Part shown: positions 8,810 through 16,559 of the stretch, piece by piece
How positions within the stretch are numbered: the stretch's first letter is position 1
How the letters are laid out: each line of letters begins with the position of its first letter
Assembly (NCBI GenBank): GCA_025463215.1
Contig: JAOBWF010000300.1
Location: forward strand, 1 to 64,000
DNA length: 64,000 nt
From: Acidobacteriota bacterium
GTDB lineage: Bacteria; Acidobacteriota; Vicinamibacteria; Vicinamibacterales; CAVVIG01
Reading direction: 5' to 3'
The notes under the pieces: generated by a model
The model's input: only the letters and a program-made list of their open reading frames with translations
Database searches by the model: none
What the model was told of the DNA's origin: nothing
Translations under genes and position numbers: made by a program

Positions 8810-9558
8810 GTCCACATGTCGAATGCCGCGCCGAGCAGCGCGGCGAGACGGCCGTTCGGTTCCTGATAGCGTGTCTGGAGCGATGCCCGGACGCGTGGGG
8901 CGAGCGCCGTCCCGTCCTTGGTCGACGGGTTGATCACACCCAGGCTGATGGCGTCGTCCGGCCGCTCGGCGACGCCGAGAAAACGGTGCATCCGCGCGGC
9001 GAGCCATTGCGGCCGATCCACGATGTCCTCGAACCGGACGACGAGCCATTGATTGCGATCGAAGCGATCGAGGTACGGCTGCAGCAGGTCCGCGTACAGG
9101 CCGCGTGAGAAATACGAATACGGCCGCGCAAAGCGCAGCCCCTCCGGCAGGTCCCGCTCCCGCTGCGCTTCCAGCGCCAGCGCGGCCTCGAACGATTCGT
9201 GCTCGAGGCCGTTCATCCGCGTCCACAGGTAGTTCGAATACGCACGCTCGACCGGCTCGCGCAGGATGAAGATCAGTTTCACGTTGGGCAGGTCGCGGGC
9301 GATGCGCTCCGCCGCCGCCGCGCTCTCGAGATAGTCGGTGCTCTTTTCACCCGCGACCAGCGCCTCGTCGATGCCGTGGAACCACGTCCGCGAATAATGC
9401 TCGAGCCCTCGGGCATACAGGCTGTCGACCAGAAAGAATTTCGGCTCTGGTGCGAGCGGCTTTGCCATCTGCACCGCGGGGTGACGATCGAGCAGCGCGG
9501 ACAGCCAGGTCGTGCCCGATCGCGGCGCGCCGCCGATGATGAACTCGGGAAGCCTCAC
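8806..9558 (-). CDS. PAPS-dependent sulfotransferase family protein
   Basis: 250 residues, GTG start 9558, one base after the upstream glycosyltransferase stop. PRSGTTWL (12-19) is the 5'-phosphosulfate loop that binds PAPS. KLIFILREPVERAYSNYLW (about 94-112) is the 3'-phosphate motif with conserved Arg (100) and Ser (108). EKSTDYL (71-77) fits the usual middle segment. The short length and motif spacing resemble bacterial carbohydrate sulfotransferases of the Sulfotransfer_1/3 group. It implies that the polymer, or a lipid glycan made here, carries sulfate esters. The acceptor position cannot be predicted. No PAPS synthesis genes lie in the window. Confidence 0.85.
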   Translation of the reverse strand: MRLPEFIIGGAPRSGTTWLSALLDRHPAVQMAKPLAPEPKFFLVDSLYARGLEHYSRTWFHGIDEALVAGEKSTDYLESAAAAERIARDLPNVKLIFILREPVERAYSNYLWTRMNGLEHESFEAALALEAQRERDLPEGLRFARPYSYFSRGLYADLLQPYLDRFDRNQWLVVRFEDIVDRPQWLAARMHRFLGVAERPDDAISLGVINPSTKDGTALAPRVRASLQTRYQEPNGRLAALLGAAFDMWT

Positions 9559-9559
9559 C

Positions 9560-10498
9560 TCAGCGTGTCAGCGGTCCGAGGTTCCGTTCGACGATGTAGA
9601 GCGGGCGGCCGCGGGCTTCGTCGAGGATGCGCCACAGGTACTCGCCGAGCACGCCGACCATCGTCAACTGCACGCCGCCGAGCACCAGGACGGCGAGCAT
9701 CACCGACGTCCAGCCGTCGACGCGGGTGCCGAAGAACAGCTTGTTGACGAGCACGTAGAAGCCGAACAGAAAGCTGAGCGCCGAGACCCCGAGGCCGATC
9801 GCGGAGATCAGCCGGATCGGCAGGAACGAGAACGAGACGAAGGTGTCGATCGCCGCCTTCACCATCTTGCCCGTGGTCCACGACGAGGCGCCGACCAGCC
9901 GCTGCGGCCGGTGGTACTCGACCTGTGTTTCCCGAAAGCCGGCCCAGGCGATCAGACCGAAGGTGAGGCGATTGCGCTCGGCGCACTGCCGGAACGCCTC
10001 GATCGCCGGCCGGGCGATCAGGCAGAAGCTGCCGGTGCCGCCTTTCGGATACGTCGGGATCGCGAAGCGCCGCACCATCGCGTAGAAGCGGTTCATCGCC
10101 CATGCCCGCATCGCCCCGTCGTCGCGACCGGTCCGCGCGCCCCAGACGACGGCATAGCCCTCCTGCCATCTCGCGACGAACTCGCGGATCAAGGCCGGTG
10201 GATCCTGGAGATCGGCGGCCATGATCACCGCGGCGTCGCCGTGGCAGTGATCGATCCCGGCGGCAATGGCGACGTGGCTGCCGAAGTTGCGCGGGAAGCG
10301 GATCGCGAACACGCGGGGATCGGCGGCGCGCAGCTCCTCGAGCACGCCGAACGATCCGTCGCGGCTGCCGTCGTCGACGAAGATGAATTGCCAGTCGTAG
10401 GCCGCGAGCGACGTCATGACCTCGGTCACTTCCTGGTGGAAGCGGCGCAGGTTGTCCTGCTCGTTGAAGACCGGAACGACAATGGTGATGAGCGGCAT
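9560..10498 (-). CDS. Membrane-anchored family 2 glycosyltransferase (GtrB/ArnC-like polyprenyl-phosphate sugar synthase)
   Basis: 312 residues. IVVPVFNEQDNL, VDDGSRDGS (41-49) and ADLQDPP (95-101, the DxD-like site) are typical of the GtrB/ArnC/DPM branch. Two helices near residues 225-250 and 262-288, then EYLWRILDEARGRPLYIVE, make the standard C-terminal membrane pair and tail. Such enzymes transfer a sugar from UDP- or dTDP-sugar onto undecaprenyl phosphate for use outside the inner membrane. It is a paralogue of the proteins at 35836 and 37663. Start ATG 10498 shares one base with the aminotransferase stop (TGATG). Donor sugar unknown. Confidence 0.85.
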   Translation of the reverse strand: MPLITIVVPVFNEQDNLRRFHQEVTEVMTSLAAYDWQFIFVDDGSRDGSFGVLEELRAADPRVFAIRFPRNFGSHVAIAAGIDHCHGDAAVIMAADLQDPPALIREFVARWQEGYAVVWGARTGRDDGAMRAWAMNRFYAMVRRFAIPTYPKGGTGSFCLIARPAIEAFRQCAERNRLTFGLIAWAGFRETQVEYHRPQRLVGASSWTTGKMVKAAIDTFVSFSFLPIRLISAIGLGVSALSFLFGFYVLVNKLFFGTRVDGWTSVMLAVLVLGGVQLTMVGVLGEYLWRILDEARGRPLYIVERNLGPLTR

Positions 10499-11637
10499 CA
10501 GCGGGTCCGGCCTGCGAGGTCGCCGACGGCATCAATGACGCGGACCTGATCGGCGTCGGACAGTCCGGCGTACATCGGCAGGAAGATCGAACGGGCCGCA
10601 ACCTTCTCGGTGATCGGCAGCGAGCCGGCGCCGGGACCATCGCGGTAGAGCGGCTCGAGATGGATCGGCGGGATGCCGCGCCGGCAGGACACGCCGCAGG
10701 CGACGAGGGCGCGCATCGCCTCGTCGCGGTCGAGCGCACAGCCGTCGGTCAGCATCACCGCGTAGGACTGATACGCGTGATCGGCATACGGGGGGCGCGC
10801 CGGGACCTGCAGCGCCGGAAGCGGCGCGAACGCGGTGTCGTAGCGATCGGCGATGGCGCGGCGGCGCTCGAGGAACCGCGCGAGCTTCGGCAGCTGCGCC
10901 AGGCCGATCGCCGCCTGCAGGTCGGTCATGCGGTAGTTGTATCCGAGCTCGCGATATTCCTCGTAGACCAGTCCGCTCGCCTGATGCCGCGCATGATCGG
11001 ACACCGAAGCGCCGTGCGATCGGAGCTGCCTGGCGTGATCGGCGATCGCCTCGTCGTCGGTCATCAACATGCCGCCTTCGCCGACGCAGATCGTCTTGCG
11101 CGGGTGAAAGCTGAAGCAGCTGATGTGGCCGTGCGAGCCGACTGGGCGGCCGCGGTAGGTCGCCCCGATCGCGCACGCGGCATCCTCGATCACCGTCAGG
11201 CCCCGCGCCGCGGCAGGCGCCAAGGCGTCCAGATCGGCCGCGAGCCCGACCTGATGGACCGGCATGATCGCCTTCGTCCTCGGCGTGATTCGGCGCAGCG
11301 CATCGGCGGGATCGATGTTCCAGGTGTGCGCGTCGATGTCGGCGAATACCGGCGTTGCGCCGGCATACAGAATCGCGTTGGCGGTGGCGACGAAGGAGTA
11401 CGACGGACAGATCACCTCGTCGCCTTCGCCGATGCCGGCGACCAGCAGAGCGAGGTGCAGCGCGGTCGTGCATGACGTCGTGGCGATCCCGAACCGCGCG
11501 CCGACGCGGCCGGCGAACGCGCGCTCGAATTCCGCCACCTTCGGCCCCTGGCTCACCCACCCGCTCGCCAGCACGTCGGCGACCGCGCGGGCCTCCGTCT
11601 CGTCGAACTCCGGGCGCGAGAGCGGAATTTCGTTCAC
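10498..11637 (-). CDS. DegT/DnrJ/EryC1-family PLP aminotransferase, WbpE/WlbC-like
   Basis: 379 residues. SGWVSQGPKVAEFE opens the fold, IEDAAC (Asp152) binds the PLP pyridine nitrogen, and SFHPRKTICVGEGGM places the Schiff-base lysine at 181. The enzyme would transfer an amino group from glutamate to a keto-sugar nucleotide. The neighbours at 12599 (hexapeptide acetyltransferase) and 13078 (Gfo/Idh/MocA dehydrogenase) are the partners of WbpB/WbpE/WbpD, which turn UDP-GlcNAcA into UDP-2,3-diacetamido-2,3-dideoxy-glucuronate, so a 3-keto uronate is the likely substrate by context. GTG 11637 overlaps the epimerase stop (GTGA); this replaces a much longer open frame that only shadows upstream genes. 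Confidence 0.85.
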   Translation of the reverse strand: MNEIPLSRPEFDETEARAVADVLASGWVSQGPKVAEFERAFAGRVGARFGIATTSCTTALHLALLVAGIGEGDEVICPSYSFVATANAILYAGATPVFADIDAHTWNIDPADALRRITPRTKAIMPVHQVGLAADLDALAPAAARGLTVIEDAACAIGATYRGRPVGSHGHISCFSFHPRKTICVGEGGMLMTDDEAIADHARQLRSHGASVSDHARHQASGLVYEEYRELGYNYRMTDLQAAIGLAQLPKLARFLERRRAIADRYDTAFAPLPALQVPARPPYADHAYQSYAVMLTDGCALDRDEAMRALVACGVSCRRGIPPIHLEPLYRDGPGAGSLPITEKVAARSIFLPMYAGLSDADQVRVIDAVGDLAGRTR

Positions 11638-12602
11638 GACCCGGCCGCCGTGGCGCGTTCGCGCTGCCACCACTCGACCAGGCCGCGCAGGCCGTCCTCG
11701 AGCGTGACGCGCGTGCGGAACCCGAGGACGTCGGCTGCGGCATCGACCGCCGCCAGGCGCCGCGGCACGGGGTTGACGCGGCGCTCGGCCTTCCGTTCCG
11801 GCCGCAGCGGCGAGTGCATGACCGCCAGCAGCATGTCGGCCAGCGCGTTCAGCGACGTCTCCGTGCCGCTGCCGATGTTGAACACCGCGTCGCTGACGTC
11901 GGCGCCCGCCGCGAGGATGTTGGCGCGTGCGATGTCGGCGACATGGACGAAGTCCATCGTCTGCGTGCCGTCGCCGAAGATCGCCGGCGGCTGCCCCGAC
12001 GCAATGGCGTCCATCCAGCGCACGAAGACCTCGGTGTAGACGCCGTGCACGTCCATGCGCGGACCGTACACATTGAAGTAGCGCAGGGCGACGTAGCGGA
12101 GCCCGTACATCTCGTTGAAGCTGCGCAGCAGCCCTTCGTTGAACACCTTGGCGGCACCATACAGCGTGCGGTTGCGGTACGGATGGTGATCCTCGAGCGT
12201 GGGGAAATGTTCGGCCGCGCCGTACACCGAGGCGGACGAGGCGGCCACCACCTTGCGGACGCCGGCGCGAACCGCGGCCTCGAGCACGTTGAACGTGCCG
12301 TCGACGAGCACGTCCTTCGCGAGGCGCGGCTCTTCGGCGCATTGCGTGATGCGGATCGCCGCCTGGTGAAAGACGAGACCGACGCCGTCCATCGCCCGCG
12401 CGACATCGTCGACGTTGCGGACGTCGCCTTCGACGATCCGGACGCGGCCGCTCGGCAGCGACGTGGCGAGGTTCTCCCTTCGTCCACGTGAGAAGTTGTC
12501 GAGGATCACGATGTCGGAGATGCCGCCGCGGACCAGCTCGTCCGCGATGTGCGACCCGATCAGGCCGGCGCCGCCGGTAATGAGCACGCGTTCGTCTGTC
12601 AT
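11634..12602 (-). CDS. Extended SDR NAD-dependent epimerase/dehydratase (GalE/WbpP-like)
   Basis: 322 residues. GGAGLIG (10-16) is the NAD-binding GxxGxxG, ASSASVYG (121-128) holds the catalytic Ser region, and YGAAK (148-152) is the YxxxK pair. ALRYFNVYGPRMDVHGVY and FVHVADIARAN are typical of UDP-hexose 4-epimerases and related dehydratases. Encoded inside the WbpB/E/D-like set, overlapping the acetyltransferase gene start and the aminotransferase gene by four bases each. It may epimerise C4 of a UDP-GlcNAc-type sugar or of the diamino uronate. The exact reaction is not fixed by these motifs. Confidence 0.8.
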   Translation of the reverse strand: MTDERVLITGGAGLIGSHIADELVRGGISDIVILDNFSRGRRENLATSLPSGRVRIVEGDVRNVDDVARAMDGVGLVFHQAAIRITQCAEEPRLAKDVLVDGTFNVLEAAVRAGVRKVVAASSASVYGAAEHFPTLEDHHPYRNRTLYGAAKVFNEGLLRSFNEMYGLRYVALRYFNVYGPRMDVHGVYTEVFVRWMDAIASGQPPAIFGDGTQTMDFVHVADIARANILAAGADVSDAVFNIGSGTETSLNALADMLLAVMHSPLRPERKAERRVNPVPRRLAAVDAAADVLGFRTRVTLEDGLRGLVEWWQRERATAAGS

Positions 12603-13081
12603 GCCGTCCGTTCGATCGACCGGCGGACCCGCGCCGGGTTGCCGGCGACGATCGTGCGTGCCGCAACGCTTCTGGTGACGACACTGCCGGCGCCGATGAT
12701 CGCGTCCTCGCCGATCTCGATGCCGCAGAGAATCGTCGCGCCGGAGCCGATCGACGCGCCGCGGCGGACAATCGTGCGCACCACCTGCCAGTCGGCCGCG
12801 GTCTGCAGCGCACCGTCCGGATTAGTCGCGCGCGGGAACAGGTCGTTGGTGAACATCACGCCGTGCCCGATGAATACGGCATCTTCGATCTCCACCCCTT
12901 CACAGATGAAGGTGTGGCTCGAAATCTTGACGCGGCGGCCGATCTTCGCGCCGCGCTGAATTTCGACAAAGGTGCCGATCCTGGACTCGTCGCCGATTTC
13001 GCAGCCGTACAGATTGACGAAGTCGTAAATGGCGACGTCTTTCCCCAACCTGACGTCGGCGGCGATCGACTGACATTTCAT
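12599..13081 (-). CDS. Left-handed beta-helix acetyltransferase, WbpD/WlbB-like
   Basis: 160 residues made mainly of hexapeptide repeats: VRLGKDVAIYDFVNLYG, IGDESRIGTFVEI, IGRRVKISSHTFICEGV, IGSGATILCGIEIGEDAIIGAGSVVT. A loop with GVMFTNDLFPRATNPDG (about 74-90) carries the His/Asn-rich active site area seen in WbpD/WlbB, which acetylate the 3-amino group of UDP-2-acetamido-3-amino-2,3-dideoxy-glucuronate with acetyl-CoA. The length fits that family (about 190 residues or slightly shorter). ATG 13081 overlaps the dehydrogenase stop (ATGA). Function assigned from family and the flanking dehydrogenase and aminotransferase. Confidence 0.8.
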   Translation of the reverse strand: MKCQSIAADVRLGKDVAIYDFVNLYGCEIGDESRIGTFVEIQRGAKIGRRVKISSHTFICEGVEIEDAVFIGHGVMFTNDLFPRATNPDGALQTAADWQVVRTIVRRGASIGSGATILCGIEIGEDAIIGAGSVVTRSVAARTIVAGNPARVRRSIERTA

Positions 13082-14088
13082 AGCCGCACCCGCCGGCCTT
13101 CGGCGCGCAGCGATCGCTCGGCCGCTTCGAGCAGCTGGACGACGCGAATGCCGGCGGCCCCGTCGGTCAGCGGCGCGCGGCGCTCCTCGATCGCGTCAGC
13201 GAACTCGCGCACCACCGAGGCCAGCGCTTCACGGCGCTCCAGCTTCGGCGCGTACATGTCGCCGGTGCGGTACGAGACCAGGATCTGTTCGCGGGCGCGC
13301 TCGTCCTTGAGGTCGAAGTCGACCCCCTTGTCGTAAACGCGCACTTTTTCGCTCGGCTCCATGTCGTCGTAGACCAGCATCCGCTGACTGCCGCCGATCA
13401 GCATGGTGCGCACTTTGACCGGCGCCAGCCAGTTGACGTGAAAGTGCCCGAGAAAGCCGTTGTCGAAATGGACCGTGATGTAGGCGATGTTCTCGTGCTC
13501 GTAGCCGGCGAGCGCCGTGCCGTCCGCGGACACGGCGACCGGGCGGGCGTCGACGAGATGATCCATCACGGCGAGGTCGTGCGCGGCGAGATCCCACACG
13601 ACGTTGGAGTCCTGCTGGAACAGACCGAGGTTGACGCGCACGGAATCGAGATACAGCAGATCGCCCAGCTCCTTCGTCTCGACGAGCGCGCGGATCTTCC
13701 TCACCGCGCCGGTGTAGACGAACGTGTGGTCGACCATGAGACAGACGCCGCGCCGCGCGGCGATCTCCGCCAGCTCGGAAGCTTCGGCATACGAGGCGGC
13801 CAGGGGCTTCTCGACCAGCACGTGCTTACCGGCCTCGAGCGCCGCCTTCGCAAGTGGGTGGTGCGTTTTCAGTGGCGTGGCGATGATCACCGCCTGCACC
13901 GCGGCGTCGGCAATGACCTCGGCCGCGTCGGCGCAGGTGGTCGTGCCGGGATGCCGCCGCGACGCGAGATCGCGCCGCTCCGGTCGTCCATCGGCGATTA
14001 CCGTCAGACGCACGCCTTCAGACTCGGCGATGTTGCGCGCCAGGTTGGGGCCCCAGTAGCCGTAGCCGATCAGTCCAACGTCGATCAC
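13078..14088 (-). CDS. Gfo/Idh/MocA oxidoreductase, WbpB/WlbA-like NDP-sugar 3-dehydrogenase
   Basis: About 336 residues. LIGYGYWGPNLARN is the N-terminal NAD-binding Rossmann motif, VEKPLAAS (Lys94) holds the conserved EKP lysine, and WDLAAHDLAVMD gives the active-site histidine (about 170). The family oxidises a sugar hydroxyl; WbpB/WlbA oxidises C3 of UDP-GlcNAcA. Gene order with the acetyltransferase, epimerase and aminotransferase supports that role. GTG 14088 is preferred: it follows a GGGGGA ribosome-binding site at 10 bases and puts the Rossmann motif at the usual place. An alternative TTG at 14133, 3 bases after the upstream stop, would add 15 residues. Confidence 0.8.
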   Translation of the reverse strand: MIDVGLIGYGYWGPNLARNIAESEGVRLTVIADGRPERRDLASRRHPGTTTCADAAEVIADAAVQAVIIATPLKTHHPLAKAALEAGKHVLVEKPLAASYAEASELAEIAARRGVCLMVDHTFVYTGAVRKIRALVETKELGDLLYLDSVRVNLGLFQQDSNVVWDLAAHDLAVMDHLVDARPVAVSADGTALAGYEHENIAYITVHFDNGFLGHFHVNWLAPVKVRTMLIGGSQRMLVYDDMEPSEKVRVYDKGVDFDLKDERAREQILVSYRTGDMYAPKLERREALASVVREFADAIEERRAPLTDGAAGIRVVQLLEAAERSLRAEGRRVRL

Positions 14089-14136
14089 CTGAAGGATTTC
14101 CCCCGAAATGTGCGGTTCCTCACTATAGCCCAAGGA

Positions 14137-15330
14137 TCACGCGACACGACGCCGCGCCGGTGCGCCAAGTACATGCTGATAGGTCTCGAGCCACCGAGCG
14201 GCAATCGGGTCGATGGCGAATCGCTCGACGATCGTCTCGCGACCGCGTGCGCCGATCGCGTGCGCCGCATCGGGATCGGCAAGCAGCGCCTGCAGCGCCG
14301 CGGCGAGCGCATCCTCGTCGTCGGGCCGCACGAGACGGCCGTTCACACCATCGACCACGAATGCGTCGGTCGCTCCTTCGAGCCGTGAAGCGACTGAGGG
14401 CACGCCGCACGCCATCGCTTCCATCAGGGCCATCGACTGGGTTTCGCGGATCGACGGCAGCGCAAACACATCCGCGGCCCGAAGGTAGGTCTCGACGTCG
14501 TCAACCGACCCGGTGAAGCGGATGTCATCGGCCCGGCCGAGCGCCGCCGCGGCGGCGCGCAGGGTCTGTTCGAGCGTCCGATCGACCTCGAAGTACGGCG
14601 AGTGCGTTGCGCCGACGTAGACGAGGGTGGCGCGGGTCCCGGCGAGGAGGAGCTGCTGCCAAGCACGGAACAGAAGATCCGGCCGTTTGTCGCGCGAGAA
14701 GAATCCAACGAAAACGATGACGGGCTGATCCGGCCAACCGAGTGTGCGCCGGATCGCCAGGCGCTCGCCGGGCGTGGCCGGATAAAAGCGGCTGGTGTCG
14801 ATGCCGTTCGGAATCAGCCGATAGCGATCGGACGGCAATCCGGCCTCGAGGTAGCGCGTGGTGATGTACGGGCTGACGCCGACAACCAGATCGGCGGCGG
14901 TCAGCGTCGCATAGGCAGCGCGGCTGCGCGCCTTCACTGCCGCCGGATCATCCTGTCCGGCCGTGTGGAGCGTGACTACGATCGGCTTTCCGAGAAGGCG
15001 CGCGATCGCCGTGGCTGCAAGGTTTTTCTGCGACACACCATGGATGTGAATCAGATCGAACGCCGAACGGATCGTGATCAGACGCGCGGCCAGCCGCAGT
15101 GACGCGGCCGCCTTCGACGCCGCGCTCGTGACGTCTACCGGCAGACGATACACCGTGACGTCGTCGACGTTGGCGGCCCGAGGCAGCCCCGAGTCGACTG
15201 CCGTCGCGAGCACCGAAAATACGGCGCGTCCTGCCAGCGCGGCGGCGACGGCGCGGCATTGGATCCCCGCGGCGCTGATCTCGGGGTAGTACGCGCCGGT
15301 GATCTGGAGCACCCGCGGAGGTTTGCTCAC
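14137..15330 (-). CDS. GT4-family glycosyltransferase
   Basis: 397 residues, GT-B fold. LQITGAYYPEISAAGIQ begins the acceptor domain, IHIHGVSQKNLAA and GVSPYITTRYLEAG lie in it, and IPNGIDTSRFYP begins the donor domain. VFVGFFSRDKRPD follows, and PSIRETQSMALMEAMACG contains the EX7E motif that binds the donor sugar. Retaining transfer from a nucleotide sugar to the growing lipid-linked chain is expected in the cytoplasm. GTG 15330 overlaps the previous stop (GTGA), so the ~340 residues of open frame upstream are not part of the protein. Sugar specificity unknown. Confidence 0.88.
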   Translation of the reverse strand: MSKPPRVLQITGAYYPEISAAGIQCRAVAAALAGRAVFSVLATAVDSGLPRAANVDDVTVYRLPVDVTSAASKAAASLRLAARLITIRSAFDLIHIHGVSQKNLAATAIARLLGKPIVVTLHTAGQDDPAAVKARSRAAYATLTAADLVVGVSPYITTRYLEAGLPSDRYRLIPNGIDTSRFYPATPGERLAIRRTLGWPDQPVIVFVGFFSRDKRPDLLFRAWQQLLLAGTRATLVYVGATHSPYFEVDRTLEQTLRAAAAALGRADDIRFTGSVDDVETYLRAADVFALPSIRETQSMALMEAMACGVPSVASRLEGATDAFVVDGVNGRLVRPDDEDALAAALQALLADPDAAHAIGARGRETIVERFAIDPIAARWLETYQHVLGAPARRRVA

Positions 15331-16559
15331 GTGCGGAACGCTCTCGTCAGGGCGGCTTCGAGTTGTCGGGTCGTCACCCGGATATCGAATTCGGCGGCGA
15401 CGTCGGCGAAGGCCGGCGACACCGCCAACCGTCCCTCGCGCCACTCCGCAATGACGTCGGCGACCGCGGCGGCGATGGAGTCCACGCGATCGGGCGGCGC
15501 GATACGGCAGCCGAGTCGGCGGAGCAGACTGGCCGACGCCCCTATCGCGGGCGTGATGCCAAGAATCGGTTTGCCCAGCGACAGGTAGTCGACCAGCTTG
15601 CTCGGCAGAAAGACACTGGGGCCGTCGCTCGGTGCGTCGATCACGAGCAGCACGTCCGCGTCGGCCGCGATCTCCTGCGCCTGGGCGGGCGGAACACGCT
15701 CGCGAAACCGCACGATACCATCCAGGCCGATCGCATCCGACTCGCGCTTGAACTCGGCCACATGCGGGCCGACGAGCGTCACTTCGAGGATGTTCGCGAG
15801 ATTCGCGCGCGCATTGAGTGCGGCGATCGCCTTCAAGAACGAGACCGGGGTACGTCGACCGGAATAGAAGCGTCCGGTGTGGACGATGCGCAATGGTCCA
15901 GGACGCCGCTCCCCTGCGAAGGCCTGCGGCGCGAAACCGTGAGGGACGATCGACACTTTCCGGCGCCACTCGGGTGGATATTTCCGCATGACGAGGTCGG
16001 CGGTTTCGGCCGTCACGAAGACGACGCCGTCGGCGCGGCGGATGACGTCCGCCTCCATTTGACGCCACGCCGCGCGCTGTCGTCCGAACCCCGCCGAGTA
16101 GGGACTGTCGACCCAGGGATCGCTGAAGTGAGCGACCCATCGCAACCCGGTCGCGCCACTCACGCGGAGCCCGATCAGATGGTTCGACCAGGGCTGGCCG
16201 AATGTCATCAGGCCTGCAAAGGACTGCACCGCAGCGGCTTGCAACGCCGCCCGTTCGGCTCGCCGGATCCACACCCACTTCGAGTCGGGCCAGTCGCGGA
16301 GCACGGGTGCCAGGCGCCACGCCGCACGAACCGACCACCATTCCTCGGGAGACGGCACGCGGACGACATCGACGCCAGGCAGCGGCTCGGGATCGACGCC
16401 ATCATGCCAGTGCGGACCACGCCTGCGCGGCGCCATGGTGATCGCCGTGGTCTCGCGGCCGAGCGCCGCCAGTTCTCGCAACGAGCGCGATACCTGCGTC
16501 GCGCGCGGACCGTACATCGGCGGAAATTCCCACGACACCGCCAGCAAACGGCCCTTCAT
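15327..16559 (-). CDS. GT4-like glycosyltransferase
   Basis: 410 residues, GT-B fold. SWEFPPMYGPRATQVSRSL is the glycine-poor N-terminal motif of GT4 enzymes acting on lipid-linked glycans, VAHFSDPWVDSPY follows, and VSIVPHGFAPQAF starts the donor domain. RIVHTGRFYSGRRTP and PSDGPSVFLPSKLVDYLSLG hold the nucleotide-sugar contacts. The second Glu of EX7E is replaced by the KLVDYL type seen in many WcaI-like enzymes. Translationally coupled to the genes on both sides through four-base overlaps. Start ATG 16559. Donor and acceptor unknown. Confidence 0.85.
   Translation of the reverse strand: MKGRLLAVSWEFPPMYGPRATQVSRSLRELAALGRETTAITMAPRRRGPHWHDGVDPEPLPGVDVVRVPSPEEWWSVRAAWRLAPVLRDWPDSKWVWIRRAERAALQAAAVQSFAGLMTFGQPWSNHLIGLRVSGATGLRWVAHFSDPWVDSPYSAGFGRQRAAWRQMEADVIRRADGVVFVTAETADLVMRKYPPEWRRKVSIVPHGFAPQAFAGERRPGPLRIVHTGRFYSGRRTPVSFLKAIAALNARANLANILEVTLVGPHVAEFKRESDAIGLDGIVRFRERVPPAQAQEIAADADVLLVIDAPSDGPSVFLPSKLVDYLSLGKPILGITPAIGASASLLRRLGCRIAPPDRVDSIAAAVADVIAEWREGRLAVSPAFADVAAEFDIRVTTRQLEAALTRAFRT

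Noticed and set aside
11638-12813. Upstream extension of the aminotransferase frame by nearly 400 codons
   Set aside because: It overlaps the epimerase and acetyltransferase genes in another frame and is Arg-rich nonsense; the GTGA overlap at 11637 gives a normal-length enzyme.
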